A stretch of 64,000 nucleotides of DNA from Echinometra lucunter (lineage: Eukaryota > Echinodermata > Echinoidea > Camarodonta > Echinometridae): positions 25,462,766 to 25,526,765 of the forward strand of contig CM057152.1 of assembly GCA_029962745.1 (NCBI GenBank), given 5' to 3'. The notes beneath the pieces are model-generated. The model worked only from the letters and a program-made list of their open reading frames with translations, was not told the origin of the DNA and did no database searches. Position 1 is the stretch's first letter, and the number at the start of each line of letters is the position of its first letter. Of the stretch, positions 53,653 through 64,000 are shown one piece after another. The position numbers were made by a program, and so were the translations under genes.

Positions 53653-56600
53653 TTAGTATGTATGATTTCTGTAGCGAACTGGTCGATGGATTTGGCGACC
53701 ATAGCGTGTGGTGTATGTGTGTCTGTCAGGCTGTGTGTACTGAGTTCTCTCAGAATTGTCTATGTGTGGTACGTCGCTACTTCCTTCATTCTTTGGTGTC
53801 TCTTCTTCATCAATGTCAATGCTATGTGGGTCAGGAGTGGTAGTGGATGAGGTGTCGTTCTGCCTCTGGCTTGTGAACAGCTCTCTGAGATGTGATCTAT
53901 TCCTTCTCAGGGTCTTGCCGTTAGGTGTGGTCACCTCATACGATCTTGGTTCTTCACACACTCGTGACACCTTGGCTGGAATCCAGGTGTTGTCGTCTGT
54001 ATTCAGCATTCTCACTCTCTGACCTATGGATAACTTGGGTAGTTCTCGACCGGCTTGTTTGTCATGGTCGTGTTTCATTTTCTCCCTTCTCTGTTGGAGT
54101 CGGTCATGCACATCAGTGTGTGGGTACCCAAAGTTGCGACCTGGAAGAGTCGTCTTCACCTTGCGTCCAAACATCAGTTCAGCTGGAGATGGTAGGTCTG
54201 CTTGGGGGGTTGCTCGGAGATGCAGCATTGCCTCTAGGACATCTTGTCCCGTCTGCCTGCACTTCTTGATCAACGATTTCACCGTGCGGACCATTCTTTC
54301 TGCAAGACCATTCGAGCGAGGGTATCGCGGTGAAGATGTAGTGTGTTTGATGTTCCACTTTGCACACATTTCTTTGAATGGTTTGCCACTGAATTGAGGG
54401 CCATTGTCCGAGACTATCTCTGCTGGTACTCCAAACATGCTGAATGCTTCCTTTATCACTGTGGTTACTGACGTGCTTGATGTATTGTGCATCTTTCTGA
54501 TTACAGGAAACTTTGAGTGGTAGTCAGTGATGAGGAGAAAATCTGTTCCATCTAGGTGAAAGAGATCTGCAGCAAGTTTCGTCCATGGTGTCGGAGGTAC
54601 TTCGTGAGGTTCAAGAGGCTCTCTGTGCTGCTGATCTTGATGCTTTTGGCATGCTTTGCAGGATTTGACAACCTTCTCAATGTCTTTGTTGATACCTGGC
54701 CAATATACAGAGTCTCTGGCAAGCCGTCTGGTTCTCTCGATACCCATGTGGCTAGTGTGTAGTTGTTCCAAAATATCTGATTGGAGTGACAGGGGTACAA
54801 CTACTTGTCTTCCCTTGAAGATGATTCCGTTCATGATGCCTAGTTCGTCTCTGTATGACCAGAAAGTTCTCAAGCTATTTGGCACTTGACTTATCTCATC
54901 TGGCCAACCTGGCTTGTTCTTGGAGAATCTTGATAGATCATCATCAGTGTCCTGTACCGACAGTACTTCGTCGATATGTAGATCGATCGGGACATCTTCC
55001 TTCTTTTTTGGGTTTGGCAGTCTGCTTAGTGTGTCTGGAAGAGTCATCTGACTGCCTGGTTTGTACACGACATTGAAGCCGTATCCCTGGATCTTAACCA
55101 ATAGTCTCTGGAGCCTCGGTGGGGCACTCCTCAGGGGCTTGCGGCAAATGATTTCCAGTGGTTTATGATCTGTGTGAACAGTGAAGCTACTGCCAAACAA
55201 GTACGTGTGGAACCTGGTGATGCCGAAGACAAGAGCTAGTGTCTCTCTTTCAATGTTGGAGTAGTTTGACTGTGCTTCTGAGAGGCTCTTGGATGCAAAG
55301 GCGATTGGCTTTCCATTTTGGAGGAGACAGGCTCCCAATCCTTTGCTTGATGCATCTACTTCCAAGACTGTTTGGGCATTTGGCTTGTAGTACTGTAGGC
55401 AAGCTCCCTTTGAGATTTCTGACTTCAGGGACTGAAAAACTTCTTCATGGTCTTCATGCCATAGGAATGGCACGTCTTTCTTTAGCAATTCCCGTAGGAT
55501 TGCTGATTTCTCTGCATAGTTCGGGATGTAGGGCGATAGGTAAGTCATCATTCCAAGGATTCTCTGGAGTTCATCCTTGTTTTGTGGAGAAGGCATTTCT
55601 CTGAGGTCTTCTAGCTTGCTTGGATCTGGGCGTATGCCTTGACTTGTGTAGACTGATCCAAAGAAGTTGATGCTTTGCGTCTTTATCACACATTTGGCAC
55701 TGTTGAATACAAGACCTTCCTTCTGTGCAACATCCAGTAATCGCCAAAGATTAGCATCATGTTCTTGTTCTGTCCGGCCAAAAACCGCAACATCATCAGC
55801 TATGCAGACACATCCGGGCACCTGTGCAATGATAGAGTCCATCCTTTGCTGGAAGATGTCTTGGCTCACCGATAGGCCAAATGGCAGCCTACGAAAACAA
55901 TACCTTCCAAAGGGTGACCTGAATGTGGTGAGCTCTTGAGATGCTTCGTCTAGATGCACAGACCAATACCCTGCTTTTGCATCAAGTTTTGAGAAGAACT
56001 TGGCTTCCGAGAATGCAGGATTGAGTTCCTCTAGCGTTGGAACCTTGTGAGGACAGCGTTTCAGACTTTGATTCAGCTTTCGAGGGTCGAGACAAATTCT
56101 GAGTGAACCATCTTTCTTCAGAGCAGTGGTGATTGAGTTGCACCAATCCGTGTGGTGGTCAACTTTTCTGATGACACCACTCTCCTCCATCTGGTCTAAC
56201 TCCCGCTTGAGCTTCAGCTGCACGTGCACACTGCATTTCCTTGGTGGATCAATTGATGGAGTAGCATCATCCTTCAAGTGTAGTGTAGCTTCCCCCTTGA
56301 AACTTCCGATCCTGTCAAACTGCTCAGGGAAAGCACGTTGCAAGTCGTGCACTGACTGAATAGTAGGTCTGGTAGCCTTCTCACTTATATGTCTATGTAT
56401 GTCATTAATGGTGATTATGCCCAGTTTTTTGCTGGTTGGAAGTCCCACGATCACTGGTCCATTCCCATCTGCAACATACCAAGTCTGTTTTTCCCATGAC
56501 GAGTCTTTGTACTGACAGGAAATGGTTATTCTCCCCAGGCAAGGTATAGGAGTTTCATTGTATGCTGCTAGCTGTGCGTGAGTGGGAGAGAGGACTCTTT

Positions 56601-57726
56601 TCCATTGGCTTCCATACAAATCCTTCAGTTTCCACAGTGGGAGGATATTGCCGCTGGATCCTGAGTCTATCTTCGCTCGAAGATGGTCCTCTTCTCTGAG
56701 ACCTGGACATCTGATGTTCAGAGTAGCCAGTGCTTCTGACTGCACATCGTCTATCGAGTTAATCACAATTATTGTATGAAACTCTTTTTCCTCCTCCAGC
56801 TCTTCTTCCTCTTCGACTTCTATATCGAGTTCATCAATATGCTGCTGAGTGGACTTACGTGGCGAAGGATGCCTTGACTGCTGGGATTTAGACTTTGCTT
56901 GTCGGTCTTCAGAATGGCTCTTGGGCATTGACCGCTGGTTCCCAGGCTTTCCTTGATGATTCCGGGAATCACCTCGTCCAACTTTGGGTGGACGCTTCCT
57001 ACGTTCAGGCTTGTCCTGCTGAGGCTTTGCACCCTTGGCCGTTGTTTTGCGACACATCTTTGACCAATGTCCTTGTGTACCACAAGCATGGCACGTATCT
57101 CTATAGGCTGGACATCGTTTTGGAGGGTGGCGGAGTCCACAATTTCCGCATTGCTTGTAATCCTTCCGGATTGAATCAACTTGGTCATTTTGTAATGTCT
57201 GCAGACACTGCTTTCCAGCTAGAATGGCTTCATACTTGCGTCCTGCATCGACCAAGTCTTCTATTTTCAAGCCCTTTGGCTTGTCCAACAAGTCTTTTTG
57301 ATATGCTTCAATAGGAGTGGAAGCTATGACAAGCTCAACAAGGCGTTCACAGAGCTCATCAGGACTGAACTCACATTCCCTTGCCTTAGTACGGCATCTG
57401 TTTACAAATTCATCTATGCTCTCGTCTGACCTCTGTTTGTACCTCATTAATTCAAGACGATGTATTCTGAAGTTCACCTTGACTTTCAACTGATCTTCAA
57501 ACAAGCTCCAAAGCTTATTTGGCTCATCTTGTTCAGCTAAAGAGAGACCTGAGGCATTAATTCTTTTAAGACCTTCATTTCCAAGAGCAATCTTAATTTT
57601 TGTTGCTTGCTTTTTAGGATCTTCAATGTTATTATCTAGCAGACAGAGTTCAGTTCTCTGTTTGAAAAGCTTGAATTCTTCTGCTACGTTGCTGACATCC
57701 CAATTCATTTCAGGAAATCGGGCCAT
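53653..57726 (-). CDS. Ty3/gypsy gag-pol polyprotein, intact
   Basis: A single ORF of 1357 residues makes the capsid and enzymes needed for retrotransposition. Gag occupies about residues 1-300 with two CCHC zinc knuckles at 193-225. The protease has its catalytic Asp in KIDSGSSGN (about 354). The reverse transcriptase covers about 490-700 with RRLPFGLSVSQDIFQ and the active site CIADDVAVFG (Asp 644-645), a variant of the usual YxDD. RNase H follows with LEVDASSKGLG and NIERETLAL. The integrase has a HHCC zinc site (H990, H993, C1023, C1026) and core residues D1054, D1107, E1143, with 35 residues between the last two. No chromodomain is visible. Gag and pol are fused in one frame without an internal stop or shift. 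The start Met is the first in the frame. Confidence 0.95.
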   Translation of the reverse strand: MARFPEMNWDVSNVAEEFKLFKQRTELCLLDNNIEDPKKQATKIKIALGNEGLKRINASGLSLAEQDEPNKLWSLFEDQLKVKVNFRIHRLELMRYKQRSDESIDEFVNRCRTKARECEFSPDELCERLVELVIASTPIEAYQKDLLDKPKGLKIEDLVDAGRKYEAILAGKQCLQTLQNDQVDSIRKDYKQCGNCGLRHPPKRCPAYRDTCHACGTQGHWSKMCRKTTAKGAKPQQDKPERRKRPPKVGRGDSRNHQGKPGNQRSMPKSHSEDRQAKSKSQQSRHPSPRKSTQQHIDELDIEVEEEEELEEEKEFHTIIVINSIDDVQSEALATLNIRCPGLREEDHLRAKIDSGSSGNILPLWKLKDLYGSQWKRVLSPTHAQLAAYNETPIPCLGRITISCQYKDSSWEKQTWYVADGNGPVIVGLPTSKKLGIITINDIHRHISEKATRPTIQSVHDLQRAFPEQFDRIGSFKGEATLHLKDDATPSIDPPRKCSVHVQLKLKRELDQMEESGVIRKVDHHTDWCNSITTALKKDGSLRICLDPRKLNQSLKRCPHKVPTLEELNPAFSEAKFFSKLDAKAGYWSVHLDEASQELTTFRSPFGRYCFRRLPFGLSVSQDIFQQRMDSIIAQVPGCVCIADDVAVFGRTEQEHDANLWRLLDVAQKEGLVFNSAKCVIKTQSINFFGSVYTSQGIRPDPSKLEDLREMPSPQNKDELQRILGMMTYLSPYIPNYAEKSAILRELLKKDVPFLWHEDHEEVFQSLKSEISKGACLQYYKPNAQTVLEVDASSKGLGACLLQNGKPIAFASKSLSEAQSNYSNIERETLALVFGITRFHTYLFGSSFTVHTDHKPLEIICRKPLRSAPPRLQRLLVKIQGYGFNVVYKPGSQMTLPDTLSRLPNPKKKEDVPIDLHIDEVLSVQDTDDDLSRFSKNKPGWPDEISQVPNSLRTFWSYRDELGIMNGIIFKGRQVVVPLSLQSDILEQLHTSHMGIERTRRLARDSVYWPGINKDIEKVVKSCKACQKHQDQQHREPLEPHEVPPTPWTKLAADLFHLDGTDFLLITDYHSKFPVIRKMHNTSSTSVTTVIKEAFSMFGVPAEIVSDNGPQFSGKPFKEMCAKWNIKHTTSSPRYPRSNGLAERMVRTVKSLIKKCRQTGQDVLEAMLHLRATPQADLPSPAELMFGRKVKTTLPGRNFGYPHTDVHDRLQQRREKMKHDHDKQAGRELPKLSIGQRVRMLNTDDNTWIPAKVSRVCEEPRSYEVTTPNGKTLRRNRSHLRELFTSQRQNDTSSTTTPDPHSIDIDEEETPKNEGSSDVPHIDNSERTQYTQPDRHTYTTRYGRQIHRPVRYRNHTY

Positions 57727-59032
57727 GATTGCAAGGCTTGATAGTTTCTGACTAAAGTATATCAGTAGTAGAAGTGTGAAATTAAATTTGGCTGGTAGTA
57801 ATGTGTGAATAGTCTTACATCCAGTGAGAATGCATACAAATGTGCAGAAAGATAAAGTACATCAATAATACAACATATTTAAATGTAAGATACAATCAAA
57901 TCTGGACTAAACACACTTGTTTCAATTTTCACCATCAGCCAAGTTGCAAATATACACAAGTATATAACCCTGTAGGCTATAATGAATATGTAAGAACTTG
58001 GACCTGTAACTGGACTACACTCTGGGCCTTACTGTACATCTGGTCCTGGAGTAAAACATCTAGTAGCCTACACTTTTAAATCTGCTACAAATTGGACTGA
58101 ACTAAATTAATCTCACAATACGACTTGGACCTACTTCCTTTTGGTCCTAGATCTAGACCTCTACTACATGTATATTCTGGACCTCTTTGCCTGGTCCTGG
58201 TCTGAACTGAAGACTAAGCTGTAACACTCTTTGCAAGTAGTAGTCAGTTCTGAACTATTAGATTCTAGAATTATTTGATTTGTCTTGGACTTTGTAATAA
58301 GACTAGATCTAGGTATCCACTTTGGACTAGCAACACTTTGGACCTGCTTAGACTTGGTCCTGGCTCGGGCCTAGGTTAGTTGCTCTAACAACACCTTATC
58401 GACTGATATCAATGGAATGACATTGACCAACTTTCACTGGACCAACTAGCTGGATCTAGGCTACTGGACTATTAATTAATAGCAGTGGAGTCTATTTAGA
58501 CTTACTGGACTTGGTCCTGTTTACAGTTGGACTGAAATACGGACTAAGCTTTATCCGTAACCTCGGTCCTGTTTACAACAAACATGGCATTGTTTAGTCT
58601 TAGTTCAATACATGAACATTGACAATTGATATCAATTATGTAGCAACAAGACGAAAGTGTCAATGAAGTTGAAATGTTCACAGAATTCAAATGTTCACAA
58701 AGTTCAATGAATGTATCAGCTGCTCAGAATCACTGATTGATTCCTGAAATAGATGCATTAAAGTCAGACTTCAAGTTTAAGTTCAAGTTCAATAACTTTG
58801 GGTTGGGTGCTTCTGATCCTTGGCCTTGAAGACTTGATTCCTTACTGATGACAGTTCTGATCAGCACTGGTCCTTGGATGTCGGTCCTCGGAGCTTCCGA
58901 TGGTGTCGACTATAAACTTATCTAACCTGGTCCAGGAAAATTCAACATCAGCGTTTAACTGGCAAGTCAATCTCAACTTGATTCATCTCATTAAAAGGAG
59001 AAACACTGGAGTTATGGCTGCACGTTCATCAC

Positions 59033-59230
59033 AGCATAGCGTTCAAAAGTGATTTGGCGTGACACTGGTTATCACAAGATACTCGCCGTTCCGCTAGCAC
59101 GGTCTCGAGAACAAGAATGCAACAACAGCATAGCGTTCAAAAGTGATTTGGCGTGACACTGATTATCACAAGATACTCGCCGTTCTGCTAGCACGGTCTC
59201 GAGAACAAGAATGCAACAACAGCAGAGCGT
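59033..59230. repeat. 94-bp tandem repeat in the retrotransposon leader
   Basis: Units starting AGCATAGCGTTCAAAAGTGA at 59033 and 59127, with a partial third (AGCAGAGCGTTC) at 59221. The two full units differ at about two positions. Confidence 0.9.
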
Positions 59231-59525
59231 TCATGAACAATGCATTCCTTGTGCGATGTTGATCACCACACAGCTCTCTCACTTGCTGCACGGATTTCGA
59301 TATCCAAGAGCGATAGTTGCATACACGAGTAGATCTAGATCCTTTCAGCTCGATACTGAGTAGTGTGACCTGGAACTGAGTCTTGTACATTTACGTTCTA
59401 CACGTACAGTATGCACATTATACCATGTGCCGTAGAAGTTTTGGGTCGGGCTGGTCCAGCGACAAACTAAATAAATCTGCTCTCTCAGTTCAAGAAACAG
59501 TTAAATTCAGTTCCATAGTTTTCTA

Positions 59526-59544
59526 TCCGTAACCGCTGCCACCA
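59526..59544 (-). other. Primer-binding site of the Ty3/gypsy element
   Basis: On the minus strand TGGTGGCAGCGGTTACGG begins immediately after the 5' LTR; TGG is the complement of tRNA CCA ends. I cannot name the tRNA. Confidence 0.7.
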
Positions 59545-59741
59545 TGTTGTGATGTGTTGTTGTCTATTTGATATGTGACAGTTATACAACTCACAAAATA
59601 CGAGATTTGGTAGACAGATCTGTGGGGCTGGTAACTACATCTTGGCGAGATCTTTTATTGCCACCATAATTGCAACTCATAACCGCGCGTTGCTTGACAC
59701 CTTTGCGCGCGTATCAATATAGTTCTATATATATCACAACA
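59545..59741 (-). repeat. Ty3/gypsy 5' LTR
   Basis: 197 bp, in element orientation the upstream LTR carrying the promoter. A TATATATAG word lies near its start on the minus strand, and a CpG-bearing block (CGCGCGCAAAGG) follows. Confidence 0.95.
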
Positions 59742-60269
59742 GTCATGGCCTCTGTTTTCTGGGATGCACAGGGAGTGCTACTGGTGGACTACCTCCAAAA
59801 GGGTTGTACTATCAACGGACATCACTACTCTGACCTACTGATGCACTTACGCGAGAACATCAAGAAAAAGAGGCCCGGAATGATCACAAGAGGTGTCTTG
59901 TTTCACCAAGACAATGCACCAGCACACTCATCAATGATTGCGATGGCAACCATTCGCGACTGTGGCTTCCAAATTGTTCCGCATCCACCATATTCACCAG
60001 ACCTAGCACCGTCGGACTTCCACCTCTTCCCTAAACTAAAAATGGAGTTGGCTGGATAGCGCTACACCACCAACATGAGGTCATTGATGCCGTCGACTCA
60101 TACCTGGAGGATCAACCAAAGACCTTCTAAAGCAACGGCATAGAGGCACTTCGTCACTGTTGGAAGAAGTGTGTCAACTAACAAGGGGACTATGTTGAAA
60201 AATAAGACAATAAAGTACTTCTGCCACTTATGATCTATCGGAGGCTCAAAACTTTTCAGTCGCCCCTCG

Positions 60270-61745
60270 TACAATGTACTCACAATTTCACATTCACAAA
60301 CCATTATTCAGTAATTTGACCTAACCATCTTTGCATGAGTTTAATTGCAGGTAGAACTTCACGAATTGCCAGTTGCATGAATGTATGTAGATGTGAACGC
60401 TGCCATTTTGGGAAGAAAAAAAAAAGACCAGCATGGACAACAAACTGGGAATCAATTTCATCTTGTCTTTGAATAATTTTAGGGAAGGATGCATAGCAAT
60501 CAATGGGAAAGGGGAGACAAAACGAAATGTTGAAACTCTTTGAAGGTCACATTTTAAAAAAATTGCTGTTTGGCCAACTGCTCCACTAGTCATTTGGTCT
60601 AACATCAATTAGTCCATTACCATTTCATATACTGACAATTTGGTCCAGTTGTCATCTTGTCCTTAAATCATATTGTCCAATGACCAATTGGTCTGCGAAC
60701 ATTTTGTCCGAAAACCATTTGGTCTAATTACTAGCATATAGTAGAGAGGGTTAGGGTCATTTTTAGCTCATCAAGCCCGAATAGGCCAGATGAGCTTATG
60801 CCGTGCCATGGCATCCGTCGATCTAAATCCATCGTCTGTCCAATTTCAAAATGCTTCTTCATCATTTCTCGTCCGATTGTAGTTTCTTTATTTTTTGGGT
60901 TTTGTTTCATCTGGTAGTACTACGTGAGGTACACAGAACTTCTACACAAGAATTTGAAATTTTGTCTCAAACATTATTTAGGGTAAATCAAAATCATAAC
61001 TGAATGCTTCTTCTCTTTCATTTGTTGACTTGCAAAAAATGACTTACATACATAAAAAAATACATCTCATATTCAAACAGGTAAATGTTTCATTTTAACA
61101 TGACATTTAACTCAATATGTAATGGGCAATTCCAAATATGTACATGACAGAAATAAATACATGTTACTCATTCATTTCACTGTCAATTTTTGAAAGTTGA
61201 AAACTGCAAGAATTGCTTTAGCTCAATGCTGGATGAGCACCACATCACTGATGTGCTTGATTTTGATTATCATGAAATGGCAAACAAAAGTACCATTTTT
61301 GGTGTGAAGCTACCTTAAGTTAAACAAATTGATTTTAGTCAAGGCAAGACAGAAATCCAAGTGAAGGAGCCGGTATTCGGCTACTTTAAGGCAAAATCCA
61401 ATCTTATATTCTTTATTATTTTTACAATTTACTTAACATCATAATAGAAATTCATATGCTACTGTTTCAACAATAGAAATCTTGAGGGGAAAAAAATTGC
61501 CACATGTGGCAATTTTAATTTTCATTTTGCGCATTAGAGCCAGTTTTTGGCCTACCTGCGATGGTATTTGGCCTCAAACAAACCCAATGGAGAGAGATCA
61601 CATGATGAACAATATAACAAAGTGTACTAGATGAACGAAAAAAAAAAATGATTTTGAATAGATTTGCATAAATGAATATATTTAATGAATTTTAAAATTT
61701 CATGTAGAAGTTTCGAAGGACCCTTCAAGTCACACTGGACAAGAT
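60270..61745. other. Non-coding stretch, nothing recognised
   Basis: It includes several ATTTGGTC/ATTTTGTCC-like words between 60590 and 60725. No exon with credible splice sites was found on either strand. Confidence 0.5.
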
Positions 61746-61882
61746 CAGGGCCCTTGTAACATAAAAAATACAATCAATGTTATGATTGATATCAATCGTA
61801 TCAAAGTCTATGGCAAACCATGTACTAAAGAGTTACAACTGATCGTAAGATTGATTGTATCTCTTTATGTTACACCCCCCCT
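61746..61882. mobile_element. MITE with CAGGGCCCTTGTAACATAAA ends
   Basis: The left end CAGGGCCCTTGTAACATAAA mirrors TTTATGTTACACCCCCCCTG at the right. The inside, GATTGATATCAATC and nearby GATTGTAT words, is also partly palindromic. Length 137 bp. Confidence 0.8.
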
Positions 61883-62999
61883 GGGACGGGATGGGACTGA
61901 TTACAGTATTCATCATGCCCCCAAATCATAAGTGATTACTGTGATGCAGATCACAGTGTGTAAACCTTTTTTTTCACAAATCAGGTTTAGTTCTCCAACA
62001 ATTTTTTATCGAGTAATGATGTCTAAAATAGGGAAATTCAGGATCAGAGACAGTTCACAAGTTGATACAAACAAGGTCAATCTATTCTTTAAGCCTACCA
62101 CTTTTTTGAAAGGTGCCTTATAAATGCCTCTTGCACAAACATCAGTTTCCCAGTTCCTAAAACCTGCACTATCATAAAAATATTATTTTGAAACTGAAAT
62201 GGGCAGCAAGTTAATCTATCAAAATGAGGTATTTTTGGCACCTCGCTGGCATAATTTCAGAGGATGTTTGTCGATTACTGGGACTGAGAGCTTGTGATTT
62301 CATCGCCACTCACCATAAAAAGTTTATTTTCTGGCAAAGAGCAAAGGATTAAGCATCATGCATCCTCTTTTATATCATACACATAAGGGACTTACTATTT
62401 TGATGATTATATTAAGCTACGTTCACAAAGGTTCGTACGAAAGATGCGTTCGTACGAATCTCCCTGTTCATACGAATTCAGGAGTTCGTAGAGATTCGTA
62501 GATGGGGCATAGTTTCTTACGGCCTTCTTACGAAGTTTGTACGAACGCCGTTTAATTCGCAAGAACAATTCAAGACCTTCTTGAGAAACGAAGAGATTTT
62601 CGGTTATACAAGAGCCCTAGAGTTTGTATGTTTTTCGTAAGAAAGCCTCGAGTTCTTCGTAAGTTACTCTTTTTCATAATAGGGACAATTCCTCATCAAA
62701 ATACGCCATAGCCTACAAGATATCTGAATCACATTTGGTCACATCTCTTGCCGAATTGGTTTGCTTTCTCAAACTAATCTGTATCTTAATAGTATACGAG
62801 CGAGCGCAGCGAGTGACAAAAAATATATACTCTTTTTTTGTGGTATATTTCGTTATCAAACTATAATATAAAACGATAAGATCTCTGAATAATACATTTG
62901 ATCGGTTGTATTTGACTCTATTTGGGCATCTTGCTTGCCGTCCGAAAGTATTTAGTTTCTACGAGCCAGCAACTCAAGCGACTGACAAAAAATAAAAAA
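61883..62999. other. Non-coding stretch with a TTCGTA-rich repeat
   Basis: From about 62411 to 62670 the words TTCGTACGAA, TTCGTA and TACGAA recur on both strands after a left end TTAAGCTACGTTCAC, probably a degraded MITE. A GCGAGCGCAGCGAGTGAC word near 62802 recalls the GAGCGTAGCGACCGAG words near 30680 and 31092. No exon is supported. Confidence 0.5.
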
Positions 63000-64000
63000 T
63001 AAACTAGATGAATCCTCGACCACACGCTTTCGAAATTTATGCCTCCGCCATTGCCAGATTGGAAATATATGGCACATTCATGTTGATTTTTCTATTTTCA
63101 TTTTCATGTATAGAATGACATCTTTGACCTTGTGACCCCCAAATCTAATGAGACTATTATGAGACTTCCATATGCATACATGAGCCAAGTTAGAGTTGTT
63201 AAGTTATCGCAAGAACAAGTAATTTTCATGTATATAATGACCTCTATGACCTTTGACCTTTAACCTTGAGACCCGAAAATCTAATCACGTCATTGTCTCT
63301 CCCATATGCATACATGTGCCAAGTATGAAGCTGCTCCGTCCAATGGTTGTTATCGCGAGAACGGACCATTTCTATATACATGACCTCTATGACCTTTGGC
63401 CTTTGACCTTGAGACCCCAAAATCTAATTAGATCATTGTCCCTCCCATACGCATACATGAATCAAGTTTGAAGTTGATCCATCAAATGGTTGAGTTATCG
63501 CGAGAACGAACCATTTCTATGTACATGACCTCTATGACCTTTGACCTTGAGACCCCAAAATCTAATAAGATCATTGTCCCTCCCATATCCATACATGAAT
63601 CAAGTTTGAAGTTGATCCGTCAAATGGTTGTTGAGTTATGGTGAAAACGAACCATTTCTATGTTCATAATGACCTTAATGACCTTTGACCTTTGACCTTG
63701 TGACCCCAAAATCTAATCAGATCATTGTCCCTTCCATGTGCATACATGAGCCAAGTTTGGAGCCAATCTGTCGAATGGTTCTTAAGTTATCGCGAGAACG
63801 AGCTATTTTTATGTATATTATTACCTCTATGACCTTGACCTTTGACCATGAGACTCCAAAATCTATTCAGATCGTTGTCCCTCCCATATGCATACACGAG
63901 CCAAGTTTGCAGTTGATCCGTCAAACAGTTCTTAAGTTATCACGAGAACGAAAACGGGACGGACGGATGGACGGACGGACGGACAGACGACCCGAAAACA
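63000..64000. mobile_element. Non-autonomous element with AGGTCA-rich tandem units, copy C (cut by window end)
   Basis: Same orientation as copy B. It starts AAACTAGATGAATCCTCGAC and runs through about six units with TGACCTTTGACCTTGAGACC to GGACGGACGG and ACCCGAAAACA at the window edge, so the terminal hairpin lies just outside. Confidence 0.85.

Larger units (their letters stand above)
57727..59544 (-). other. Ty3/gypsy untranslated leader
   Basis: About 1.8 kb between the 5' LTR and gag. The words TGGTCCTG, GGACT and GGACCT recur many times at about 57990-58570, and a 94-bp tandem repeat lies at 59033-59230. No ORF of note is present. Its length is unusual for the class. Confidence 0.8.
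52678..59741 (-). mobile_element. Complete Ty3/gypsy LTR retrotransposon
   Basis: 7,064 bp with 197-bp LTRs at each end and a 5-bp target duplication GTCAT (52673-52677 and 59742-59746). LTRs begin TGTTGTGAT and end ATCACAACA. In element orientation (minus strand) a primer-binding site starting TGGTGGCAGCGG follows the 5' LTR directly, and a polypurine tract AAAAGGAGGGGGA lies just before the 3' LTR. One gag-pol ORF is intact, and no envelope gene is present. The two LTRs differ at only one base by eye, so insertion is recent. The long leader (57727-59544) has no ORF and contains a 94-bp tandem repeat. Confidence 0.95.
52089..60205 (+). pseudogene. Mariner transposase pseudogene in two halves
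   Basis: The 5' half (52089-52677) starts MDKLEYRAVMKYLQLKGLTP and shifts frame near 52163. It continues from 52166 with the helix-turn-helix region and the SGRP and KVSARWVPCLL blocks, and has a TGA at 52544-52546 where Arg is expected. The first catalytic Asp is in MDETWVHHYRPETK. The retrotransposon interrupts after SAGKV. The 3' half resumes at 59742 with MASVFWDAQGVLLVDYLQKG, then VLFHQDNAPAHS (second Asp) and PPYSPDLAPSDFHLFPKLK (third Asp, mariner DD34D pattern). Further stops and a frameshift follow (TAG at 60056, TAA near 60126). It was dead or dying before or after the insertion; the order of these lesions cannot be told. Confidence 0.9.
51912..60269 (+). mobile_element. Mariner element split by a Ty3/gypsy insertion
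   Basis: Perfect 29-bp terminal inverted repeats (starting CGAGGGGCGACTGAAAAG) lie at 51912-51940 and 60241-60269, with TA on the outside of each. Without the retrotransposon and one target copy, the element is about 1.29 kb, the normal mariner size. The transposase gene inside has several inactivating changes. The element is in an intron, or upstream, of the minus-strand gene. Confidence 0.95.

Noticed and set aside
53756..57314. Several plus-strand open frames of 60-140 codons
   Set aside because: They are antisense shadows of the intact minus-strand gag-pol ORF.

Overview
The window is eukaryotic nuclear DNA. Genes are split by GT-AG introns, coding exons are sparse, and most of the rest is transposable elements, foldback elements and simple repeats. 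The long poly-G/poly-C runs, frequent TAGGCCTA-type words, repeats loaded with AGGTCA, and the mariner, CR1/L2-like LINE and Ty3/gypsy families suggest a marine invertebrate, most likely a deuterostome such as an echinoderm. That placement is inference, because no diagnostic host gene settles the species.

Host genes. (1) A possible last exon of an unidentified plus-strand gene lies at 1753-1857. (2) The last two exons of ESF1, a nucleolar pre-rRNA processing factor, lie at 10745-10824 and 13245-13695; they carry the NUC153 motif, interrupted by one frameshift. (3) A complete six-exon plus-strand gene at 31847-45798 has compatible exon phases throughout and encodes about 627 residues: a charged low-complexity N-terminus, a long coiled coil, and a C-terminus ending Cys-Val-Val-Met, a CaaX prenylation signal. 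(4) The last two exons of an unidentified minus-strand gene lie at 48019-48096 and 51691-51784.

Mobile elements. A nearly full-length CR1/L2-like non-LTR retrotransposon lies on the minus strand (about 21365-26200), with both ORFs broken by single-base frameshifts. At 51912-60269 a decayed 1.3-kb mariner has perfect 29-bp terminal inverted repeats and was split by a young 7.06-kb Ty3/gypsy element on the minus strand. That element has an intact 1357-residue gag-pol ORF, 197-bp LTRs differing at one base, and GTCAT target duplications. The introns of the coiled-coil gene hold several foldback elements, including a 1.66-kb one with TTA duplications and a degenerate 4-kb palindrome. Three copies of a 1-kb element with internal tandem units rich in AGGTCA lie at 2063-3093, 50175-51225 and 63000-64000, and a related family lies at 8911-10445 and 43498-44355. 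Many smaller MITE-like inverted-repeat elements fill the remainder.

No operon, CRISPR array, rRNA or intact tRNA gene is visible. The only functional logic between neighbours is transposon nesting and transposon load in introns; the host genes show no common pathway.
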